From Deltaproteobacteria bacterium (lineage in GTDB: Bacteria > Desulfobacterota > Desulfobacteria > Desulfobacterales > Desulfosarcinaceae), in the NCBI GenBank assembly GCA_021824175.1, contig JAKALP010000002.1:174005-238004 (forward strand): a DNA stretch of 64,000 nt, in the 5' to 3' direction. Positions within the stretch are counted from its first letter, which is position 1. Every line of letters starts with the position of its first letter. Both the position numbers and the translations under genes were made by a program. The notes under the pieces are model-generated. The model saw only the letters and a program-made list of their open reading frames with translations. It was not told where the DNA came from and did no database searches. This document shows positions 8,413-14,855 of this stretch, piece after piece.

Positions 8413-9564
8413 TTATTTTTTCTTGCTATATTTTAACCATATGACAGTATCGAGCTCTGCAAGGTTCTTTGCGGGGTGATTGGGATTCTGAAGCAATGAG
8501 AACCGCAGTTTTTTTGCCATGTCGATATAACGCGCTCCTTCGCTTGCTCCGCGTGGTGGCTTAAACTTGGTAGTCCTAAGATACTTCCGAACAGGTCCAT
8601 TCAGTACCGGATACTCTTGTGGATATTGTAAACAAAGCATTTCAGACAAGAATGCTCCTCTTGTTGGCACATGATCTTCGTGCAGCTGATCTATCTCTTC
8701 AGCTATCACGTCATCTCGATCGCCATCGGATGCCTTGAGAATTCTTATAAAGCTTTGGGCCAATTGCTGAAAATTACTATTTCTGCCCGTTCGCTCCCAA
8801 CTCCCCATACTCTGAAAACGATTACCCACATCCCAACTCCAGTGGATTGGTAGCTCACTGTAAAACTCCTGTGAGGTAATTTTACCGTTCGCACAGCGAC
8901 GAAATAGCTTTATTAATTCAGCCTTTTTTTCTTTATGCGCTGCAAGTTGCTTGCGTCTGCACTTAATCTGCTCCTTGCTCTCTCTATGATTTGGCAGCGT
9001 AAAGGGTATCAACGGTACAGAGTCCTGTCCTTTGCTTTTTGATTTTTTCAATCCTTGCCTATCTGCTGGTCGTGCCTCCTTGTACTTTTTAAGCCAATCG
9101 TCAGACACTCCTATTGATTGTTTTTCGATCTGTTTTATCCACTGCTTTGCCGAACAGTAGTTTTCTTCTGATATCTCGCAATAGTAATTCGCCTCGTAGT
9201 TCCTTTCAAATGCGGCGTTGGTAAGATTTGATGAACCGATAATTGCAAAAGTGCGCTGGTTTGCCTCTCTCCAGAATACTGCTTTAGGATGAAATCCCGC
9301 AATCTGGTCTGTCACCATAAACTGCCATTTTTTTCTGGAAGGCAACCACCGCATTGCCACTTTACAAGCTTCTTTTCTAGTAATCCCAAAATCTTTACCT
9401 ATAATTAACCGAAAAGTTTTACAATCAGAGCGTAGCTTAAGTGAGGAATCCCACTCCGTTAAGTAGGCAGTTACGATAAAAAGCTCAATTGCATTTTTAA
9501 ATGCCCTTCGATAGTGAGCGGATAAATTGCATTGACTGTTTGGGGAATGAAGAATTAAATTCAT
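8413..9564 (-). CDS. PLD-like nuclease domain protein, possible restriction or defence nuclease
   Basis: 383 residues. The N-terminal 150 resemble a phospholipase-D-type nuclease: HPKAVFWRE gives the His-x-Lys pair and IIGSSNLTNAAF the following Gly-Ser-x-Asn element, one HKD copy in all. Single-copy PLD nucleases act as dimers, as in BfiI-type restriction enzymes and Nuc. The middle is basic and probably helical. The C-terminal part (LCLQYPQEYPVLNGPVRKYL, about 315-334) resembles helical domains seen in modification-dependent restriction proteins; this is a weak resemblance. Base composition is much more AT-rich than the window average, pointing to recent transfer. No methyltransferase neighbour is present, so a classic restriction-modification pair is not evident. 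Confidence 0.65.
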   Translation of the reverse strand: MNLILHSPNSQCNLSAHYRRAFKNAIELFIVTAYLTEWDSSLKLRSDCKTFRLIIGKDFGITRKEACKVAMRWLPSRKKWQFMVTDQIAGFHPKAVFWREANQRTFAIIGSSNLTNAAFERNYEANYYCEISEENYCSAKQWIKQIEKQSIGVSDDWLKKYKEARPADRQGLKKSKSKGQDSVPLIPFTLPNHRESKEQIKCRRKQLAAHKEKKAELIKLFRRCANGKITSQEFYSELPIHWSWDVGNRFQSMGSWERTGRNSNFQQLAQSFIRILKASDGDRDDVIAEEIDQLHEDHVPTRGAFLSEMLCLQYPQEYPVLNGPVRKYLRTTKFKPPRGASEGARYIDMAKKLRFSLLQNPNHPAKNLAELDTVIWLKYSKKK

Positions 9565-9939
9565 GTGCTCTCCTATCTGGTGAGAATTTATGTCTTCCTT
9601 GAGCCATTACTTTTGTCTATTTTACGGAAAAACGATTCATGGCAATTAAGCTCAACAGATCAATAATGGCCCGCTTGGTAGATGATAACGTGAACAGATA
9701 CTTTAATATTCGGCACTAATCGGAATAGCTTTAGCCAATATTTATAAACTATCGACTATCGAATCTTCCAATTCCTTTTTCTGATGAGATATCCTAACGT
9801 GGATACGTATCGGCCTTTAATATTTTAATATCTGATCCCAATCCTTCCGCCGCGGTTGATACATATTTGAGGATGCGCGACTAACAATGCCTGCGACAGC
9901 AGTTTTGCAGAAGGTTAGCCACATCTATCTTGTTCAATT
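9565..9939. other. AT-rich intergenic DNA with no gene seen
   Basis: I see no frame with plausible codon use or a ribosome binding site here. The composition matches the neighbouring nuclease gene, so this is probably part of the same acquired segment. The gap on the nuclease's other side (8142-8412) likewise holds nothing I can support. Confidence 0.5.
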
Positions 9940-10065
9940 CTACTATTTCTTGCTATCTACACCGGCGGCAGATAGGCGCCCAGTAACTTATTCCCACAAA
10001 CGCGGTTCCGCCCAGGATATTGCAGACAGTCACGGGTTACAGGGTACATCAGTCCGGTTTAGGGC
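9940..10065 (-). pseudogene. Decayed 3' end of a formate/nitrite transporter gene
   Basis: On the minus strand this reads PVTVCNILGGTAFVGISYW. It matches PVTIGNILGGAVFVGMSYW at the end of the REC-FNT gene at 11710-12987. After the final W one base is lost, so the frame shifts before AYL-PP, and a TAA stop lies two codons upstream of the aligned block. DNA similarity runs from the equivalent of the stop codon (about 9940) to about 10065 and then fades. It is in the same orientation as the intact gene, with hipBA between them, and looks like the relic of a duplication or of a second FNT gene. Confidence 0.75.
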
Positions 10066-10186
10066 GTTGAAATCGATATCTGTTTTCGAAATTGATAACG
10101 ACTATCTCGCGGAATTTGGTTATTTAGTACCATCTTTGGTCATCACGAAAATTTAAAATACGAAGAGGCACTATAAGCGATGCATT

Positions 10187-10221
10187 TTTATATTTACAAT
10201 TAAATTTACATCGTATATAAA
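10187..10221 (+). promoter_or_regulatory. hipBA promoter and candidate operator
   Basis: A promoter-like pair TTTACA (10193-10198) and TATAAA (10216-10221) is separated by 17 bases. Inverted 7-mers TTTATAT (10187-10193) and ATATAAA (10215-10221) enclose it and could bind the HipB-like repressor. Transcription would start about seven bases after the -10 element, at the hipB ATG, and no Shine-Dalgarno sequence is visible. The hipB message may therefore be leaderless. Confidence 0.5.
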
Positions 10222-10227
10222 TCAAAT

Positions 10228-10473
10228 ATGTTGTTCGATATTGGTGAAAAAATCCGACAAGCGCGCCGGAGCCGCAAGATTACCCAGGCCCAATTGGCGC
10301 AACACCTGGGCATGAGCCGCACCACCATCGGGCAGATTGAGAAGGGCACGGTGCAGGAGATCGGAGTCCGCAAGCTCATCCGCGTGCTGGAATTTCTTGA
10401 GTTGGAGCTGCGGGTGCGGCCCGCGGGCCGGCCGCCGACTTTGGACGAGCTTCGCGAAGAGGAGAATTTCTGA
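10228..10473 (+). CDS. hipB: HipB-like antitoxin, XRE-family repressor
   Basis: 81 residues with a helix-turn-helix spanning about 8-62 (ITQAQLAQHLGMSRTTIGQIEKG). HipB-type antitoxins bind the HipA kinase and repress their own operon. The C-terminal tail after about residue 65 (RPAGRPPTLDELREEENF) probably contacts the toxin. The ATG at 10228 follows a promoter directly with no ribosome site. The stop overlaps the toxin start (TGATG), the usual toxin-antitoxin coupling. Composition returns to GC-rich here, unlike the AT-rich DNA upstream. Confidence 0.85.
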   Translation: MLFDIGEKIRQARRSRKITQAQLAQHLGMSRTTIGQIEKGTVQEIGVRKLIRVLEFLELELRVRPAGRPPTLDELREEENF

Positions 10474-11675
10474 TGTCCGGAATTACTTCTCTGGCGGTAT
10501 GGGTGGCGGATCAAAGGTCCGGCATGCTCGCCCGTGAGCCGGACCAGAAGTATATTTTCGCCTACGAGTCGGCCGGCGCCGAAGATATCCAGGTCTCCCT
10601 GACCATGCCGGTGCGCCTGGAAAGCTGGCTCAGCCGGGGATTGCACCCTATTTTTCAGATGAATTTGCCCGAAGGGGCGCTGCTGGAGGCCATCCGCCGG
10701 GTCATTGCCAAAATCATCGGCGCAGATGATCTTTCCATCCTGCGCGTCACGGGCGGCCATCAGGTGGGACGCAACCGCTTCTCGCTGCCCGACGCCGGGC
10801 TTCAAAATGCCCCTGAAACCCCGGAGTCCTTGGATGAGCTGCTGACATATCCCGATACCCAGGCATTGTTTCACGAACTCGTGGCCAGATATGCGTTGCG
10901 CTCCGGCATCTCCGGCGTTCAGCCCAAGGTGTTGCTGGAGGCTGCGGCGCGCGGCACTTTGTCTTCCGACCATTATATCGTCAAATCCTGGGGCACGGAG
11001 TATCCCTGCCTGGCGGCCAACGAATACTTCTGCATGACGGCCGCCAAACGCTCGGGGCTGCCCACGCCGGAGTTCTTCCTTTCCGATAACGGCGGTCTTT
11101 TTATCTTGCGCCGGTTTGATATCACCGCAGACGGGCACGCCATGGGATTCGAGGATATGTGCAGCCTCCAGGCTCTGGGCACGGCCCAGAAATACTCCGG
11201 CAGTTATGAACGCATCGCCAAGAGCATCGGCAGTTTTGTCTCCGGCCCTTGTCTGATGGCTGCCAGGGAGCAATTTTTCGCAACCCTGGTGTTGTCGGTC
11301 ATGCAGCGCAACGGCGATGCCCACCTGAAGAATTTCGGCGTCTTGTATAAAACTCCAGGTGACCCGGTAGCGCTGGCGCCCGTCTACGATCTCGTAACCA
11401 CCGCGGCCTACATTCAAAACGATGTGCCGGCCCTTACTCTGGCCGGCACCAAGAAGTGGTGGCCGCGCAAACTATTGGAACGCTTTGCCCTGGCGCACCT
11501 TTCCCTGCCCGCCGCGACTATCCCCACTACCTTTGATCGCTTGGCCCAGGCGTTAACCGAAACGCGCGCCCTGATTCCCGCTTACATCAAAGATCACCCG
11601 GAGTTCCGACCGGTGGGTGAGCGCATGCTGGCGTCCTGGGACCAAGGGCTCAAAGAAGTATTGTCTTCTGGTTGA
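10473..11675 (+). CDS. hipA: HipA-like serine/threonine kinase toxin
   Basis: 400 residues, near the usual HipA length. An N-terminal subdomain (about 1-105) is followed by the kinase. Seen motifs are GISGVQPK (145-152, containing the serine that is autophosphorylated in HipA), lysine K171 in HYIVKSWG for ATP binding, the catalytic loop RNGDAHLKNF with D282, and the metal-binding aspartate D306 in PVYDLVTT. In E. coli HipA phosphorylates glutamyl-tRNA synthetase and induces persistence; the target here is not known but the active site looks intact. It ends 34 bases before the convergent REC-FNT gene, with tandem GGGCCA repeats between. Confidence 0.9.
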   Translation: MSGITSLAVWVADQRSGMLAREPDQKYIFAYESAGAEDIQVSLTMPVRLESWLSRGLHPIFQMNLPEGALLEAIRRVIAKIIGADDLSILRVTGGHQVGRNRFSLPDAGLQNAPETPESLDELLTYPDTQALFHELVARYALRSGISGVQPKVLLEAAARGTLSSDHYIVKSWGTEYPCLAANEYFCMTAAKRSGLPTPEFFLSDNGGLFILRRFDITADGHAMGFEDMCSLQALGTAQKYSGSYERIAKSIGSFVSGPCLMAAREQFFATLVLSVMQRNGDAHLKNFGVLYKTPGDPVALAPVYDLVTTAAYIQNDVPALTLAGTKKWWPRKLLERFALAHLSLPAATIPTTFDRLAQALTETRALIPAYIKDHPEFRPVGERMLASWDQGLKEVLSSG

Positions 11676-11689
11676 TTGGGCGTTGCGCC

Positions 11690-11713
11690 ACGGGCCACGG
11701 GCCAACGGGCTAC
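11690..11713. repeat. Short CACGGGC/AACGGGC tandem run
   Basis: CGCCACGGGCCACGGGCCAAC followed by GGG belongs to the same degenerate family as the runs at 3272-3307 and 20147-20431. It lies between two convergent genes and reaches the stop codon of the REC-FNT gene. Confidence 0.5.
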
Positions 11714-12987
11714 GAACCCTTTTTGCCCTCCGGCACCGGCCGCAGATAAGCGCCCCAGTAGCTCATGCCCACGAACACCGCGCCGCCCAGGATGTTGCCG
11801 ATGGTCACGGGCACCAGGTTGCGCCAGATGAAGCTGATCCAGTTCAAGACACTGGGATCAGCGGCCGTGGTGCTCGCGATGCCAGCATAATTTTTCAACA
11901 GAATGGCGGCGGGAATGAAGTACATATTGGCCACGCAGTGTTCAAAGCCGATGGCCACGAACCCCATGATAGGGAAGAAGATGGCGAAGATCTTGCCCAC
12001 GGTCTGACGGGCCGCCAGGGCCATCCAGACCGCCAGGCACACCAGCCAATTGCAGCCGATGCCGCGCACCAGAGCCTCGCCAAAGCCCAGGCTGACCTTG
12101 GCGTAACCGATATTGACGGCCGCGGTGCCCAGGGCGCCCGAGCCGGCTTTCCACAGTCCAGAGTAGTAGAACAGCAAAACCAGAAGTAATGAGCCGATGA
12201 AGTTGGCCGCGAAGACCAGGCCCCAGCGCTGACACATGATGCGCAGGGTGATCTCCCGGCTCATGACGCTGGAGACCATCAGGTTGTTGCCAGTGAAGAG
12301 TTCGGCGCCGGCAATGACCACCAGCATCAGTCCTAGACTGAAGGCGGCCCCGCCCACCAGCTTGGCCATGCCGATGCCGGCCTTGGCCGCCAGGTCAAAG
12401 GTCACGCTGGTGGAGAGCAGGCCCCCGAAGCCGATATAGGCTCCGGCGAGTACTCCCAGCACCAGCACGCTGAACCAGGGTGAGGTGGCCTTGCCCACGC
12501 CGATGGTGGAGGCCACGGTCTCGGCAATGGTTTTGGGCGCTTTGTCTTCCAGCGTGGGTACCGGAAACTGAAAGGATTTCATCACCGATTCGATGCGGCC
12601 CAGACTCTTTTTCTCCTGGATGATTTTCTGCCGGGCCGCTTTTTTCACGGCCTCCAGAATTTCTTCGGGTGTAAACGGTTTGGAGACAAAATCCATGGCC
12701 CCGCGCTTCATGGCGTCCGTGGCCCGGCCCACGGATGGATAGCCGCTGATCATCACCACGGCCGACTGGGGGCAGATGGTATCCAGCCGCTCCACCACAT
12801 CCAAGCCGTCAAAGCCGGGCATCTGCCAGTCGCACAGCACCACGTCAAAAGTCTTTTGAGCGGCCAGATCCAATCCTTGCCGGGGGTCGGAAGTGGCCGT
12901 GACCTCGAAGCCTTCGGATTCAAATACTCTTCGGCACGAATCCAGCACCACCACATCATCGTCGATGACCAGCATGCGTTCGGCCAT
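11710..12987 (-). CDS. Response-regulator receiver fused to a formate/nitrite transporter channel
   Basis: 425 residues in one uninterrupted frame. Residues 1-120 are a complete receiver with D10-D11, phosphoacceptor D53 (VLCDWQMPG), S81 and K103 (DFVSKPFTPEE). A charged helical linker (about 120-160) leads into an FNT channel (about 165-418) with six helices, AGAELFTGNNL after helix 2, and the central pore histidine H350 in GFEHCVANMYF. FNT proteins are pentameric channels for formate, nitrite, hydrosulfide or lactate, with the N-terminus in the cytoplasm. Phosphorylation of the receiver could therefore gate the pore; that is inference. GGAGGG precedes the ATG. The gene is last in an operon with a kinase and three receivers. 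The substrate cannot be assigned. Confidence 0.88.
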   Translation of the reverse strand: MAERMLVIDDDVVVLDSCRRVFESEGFEVTATSDPRQGLDLAAQKTFDVVLCDWQMPGFDGLDVVERLDTICPQSAVVMISGYPSVGRATDAMKRGAMDFVSKPFTPEEILEAVKKAARQKIIQEKKSLGRIESVMKSFQFPVPTLEDKAPKTIAETVASTIGVGKATSPWFSVLVLGVLAGAYIGFGGLLSTSVTFDLAAKAGIGMAKLVGGAAFSLGLMLVVIAGAELFTGNNLMVSSVMSREITLRIMCQRWGLVFAANFIGSLLLVLLFYYSGLWKAGSGALGTAAVNIGYAKVSLGFGEALVRGIGCNWLVCLAVWMALAARQTVGKIFAIFFPIMGFVAIGFEHCVANMYFIPAAILLKNYAGIASTTAADPSVLNWISFIWRNLVPVTIGNILGGAVFVGMSYWGAYLRPVPEGKKGS

Positions 12988-13002
12988 AGGCCCTCCTTGG
13001 GG

Positions 13003-13201
13003 TTGGTTGATTCGTTATTCGTTGATTGGTTGAATAGTGGATCAGGCTTTGGAAAGATATTTCCGCCATGCCCGTCCCATATTTTGGTGGGATGGAAATG
13101 ACGCGCCCATGCAAAAAATATCCCCACCCTTTCAGTTGAGTGAATTGTTGATCAGCCGACTCGGATTCAGCCAGTCGAGAAAACACTAACGAATCAACCA
13201 A
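13003..13201. repeat. 199-bp palindromic element with perfect 15-bp ends
   Basis: TTGGTTGATTCGTTA (13003-13017) and TAACGAATCAACCAA (13187-13201) are perfect inverted copies. Inner segments around AAGATATTT (near 13050) and AAATATC (near 13112) also pair, and TCCCA/TGGGA form a small hairpin in the centre. It fills most of the 241-base gap inside the kinase/receiver/channel operon and could attenuate the distal REC-FNT gene. It has no coding content. Confidence 0.65.
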
Positions 13202-13228
13202 TCAACCAATCTACGAATTAACGTCCCC

Positions 13229-13855
13229 CTACCAAATCTCCGCGCTCAACCGCTGCTCCAGCCACTTGCGCTGAATCGGGCTCAGGGGCCCGGCCTCGGC
13301 CTCGATCCAGTGGATATCGCCGGTGAGGATCGCTAATTTTTCCGGGCCGCTGAGATTGAAATCATCCAGAGCATCGGCGCCGAAACTGAGCATATTAGAA
13401 ACCAGCATGGGATCCCGGCCGGCCTTTTCCAGCACCCGCAGCACTTCTTCCTTGTGGAGCATATGCTGGGCTTCGGGCTGCGTGGTGGCCGCCAGATGCA
13501 GGGCTGACTTGACCGCGGCAATCAACTCTTCGGGCGTAAACGGTTTCTGAATAAATTCGGCCGCGCCCAGTTTCATGGCCTGCACCGCGGTTTTTACGCT
13601 GCCGTAGCCCGTGATCATGATGATCGGCATGGCCGGCTTGGCGCGTTTCACGTCGCGCAGCACCCGCATGCCGCCGATGTCGGGCATGCGCAGGTCGGTC
13701 AGCACGATGTCGTAGTCCTTCTCAATGGCACGGAGCAATCCTTCCCGGCCGCTGAGGCAGGTGTCGACTTTAATCTCTTCTTCTTTGAGAATGCGGCTGA
13801 CGCTGTCCAGCACAATGCTTTCATCATCGATGACCAATGCTTTTTTCTTTTCCAT
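13229..13855 (-). CDS. Receiver protein with C-terminal helical domain (third in operon)
   Basis: 208 residues. The receiver (1-120) has D10-D11, phosphoacceptor D54 (IVLTDLRMPD) and K104 (FIQKPFTPEE). Residues 125-208 form a separate alpha-helical domain ending FNLSGPEKLAILTGDIHWIE then a basic tail. The same domain is found in the upstream paralogue (YNLTATEKLALLTGDVAWFE). It is not a DNA-binding or enzymatic output that I recognise. The pattern recalls small helical proteins such as the LigA-type dioxygenase subunit, but this is weak. It follows that paralogue by 18 bases and has AAGGAG before the start. Probably an intermediate or a protein-protein output in the phosphorelay. Confidence 0.8.
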   Translation of the reverse strand: MEKKKALVIDDESIVLDSVSRILKEEEIKVDTCLSGREGLLRAIEKDYDIVLTDLRMPDIGGMRVLRDVKRAKPAMPIIMITGYGSVKTAVQAMKLGAAEFIQKPFTPEELIAAVKSALHLAATTQPEAQHMLHKEEVLRVLEKAGRDPMLVSNMLSFGADALDDFNLSGPEKLAILTGDIHWIEAEAGPLSPIQRKWLEQRLSAEIW

Positions 13856-13873
13856 GGTGTGCTCCTTTTTGCC

Positions 13874-14485
13874 TTATGCCATCAAGCCGAAGAATTTCTT
13901 GTGCTTCGGCTCCAGTTCGCCCATATACTGCTCAAACCAGGCCACATCACCGGTCAACAGGGCCAGTTTTTCGGTCGCGGTCAGATTATACTCCTCCAGG
14001 GCCAATGCTTCCTTGTCGATGATCTCCTGGGCGAACTGGGGGTTGCGGGTTGCGCGATTAAGGATTTTGCGGATTTCTTCTTCATGGATCAACCCCTGCT
14101 CATCGGGATTGACGCGGTCCGACTTGTCCAGGGCGCTGTTGACCACCTGGATCAATTCTTCGGGCGTAAAGGGCTTTTCCAGGACATGGGAGGCGCCCAG
14201 GCGCATGCATTGGATCGCCGATTGCACCGTGGCATAGCCGGAGATGATCACCACCGGCAGCAGCGGTTTGGCGCGCTTGACTTCCCGCAGCACGATTTTC
14301 CCGCTGATGTCGGGCATGCGCACATCGCTCAGCACCAGGTCGTAAGTATTGTTTTGCGCGCGGCGGATGCCTTCCTGCCCATTGAGCGTAGTCTCCACCT
14401 CGAAGTTCTCCGCGCTGAGGATTCGGCGCACGCTGTCCAGAACGATCTGCTCATCATCGACGACCAATACTTTCTTCTTATTCAT
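13874..14485 (-). CDS. Receiver protein with C-terminal helical domain (second in operon)
   Basis: 203 residues, clearly paralogous to its downstream neighbour over its whole length. The receiver has D10-D11, D54 (LVLSDVRMPD) and K104 (VLEKPFTPEE). The C-terminal domain (about 125-203) contains HEEEIRKILNRATRNPQF and then LALEEYNLTATEKLALLTGD. It starts 8 bases inside the end of the preceding receiver gene, so translation is coupled. Tandem duplication of this gene is the simplest origin for the pair. The function of the shared domain is unknown. Confidence 0.8.
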   Translation of the reverse strand: MNKKKVLVVDDEQIVLDSVRRILSAENFEVETTLNGQEGIRRAQNNTYDLVLSDVRMPDISGKIVLREVKRAKPLLPVVIISGYATVQSAIQCMRLGASHVLEKPFTPEELIQVVNSALDKSDRVNPDEQGLIHEEEIRKILNRATRNPQFAQEIIDKEALALEEYNLTATEKLALLTGDVAWFEQYMGELEPKHKKFFGLMA

Positions 14486-14855
14486 GACTATCTCCCTTTC
14501 TTGCCACTGAAAGCACTTTTTCCAGCAGCTCTTCGGGTGTAAATGGTTTGGCGATAAAAGTGGCGGCGCCGAGCTTGGCGGCTCGGGCGATGGTCTCGTC
14601 GGTGGGATACCCGCTCATGACGATCATTTTGATCTCCAGGCCCTTCTCTTTGATCTGCTGCATCAGATACATGCCGTCGTGCACCGGCATCTTGACATCC
14701 ATGAGCAGCAAAGGCAGCGGCCTGGGGTGCTGCTCTAAAATTTTCAGCGCCTCATCCACTGACCCCGCCATGATGACTTCAAGTCCCTCGGAGGCCAGGA
14801 TTCGACGGCAGCTGTCAAGGACGATGCCCTCATCATCAACCACGAGTATCTTCAT
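14478..14855 (-). CDS. Stand-alone receiver (CheY-like)
   Basis: 125 residues, only a receiver domain. D7-D8 and phosphoacceptor D53 (LLLMDVKMPV) with K103 (FIAKPFTPEE) make it a competent phosphoacceptor. The start lies 20 bases inside the kinase gene and its end overlaps the next receiver by 8 bases. Free receivers next to a kinase without its own receiver often serve as phosphate shuttles. With three further receivers downstream it may pass or compete for phosphate. All four share the ending KPFTPEE, a sign of common origin. Confidence 0.85.
   Translation of the reverse strand: MKILVVDDEGIVLDSCRRILASEGLEVIMAGSVDEALKILEQHPRPLPLLLMDVKMPVHDGMYLMQQIKEKGLEIKMIVMSGYPTDETIARAAKLGAATFIAKPFTPEELLEKVLSVARKGDSHE

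Noticed and set aside
9887-10156. 89-codon frame on the plus strand
   Set aside because: It runs antisense through the FNT relic and has no ribosome site or motif.
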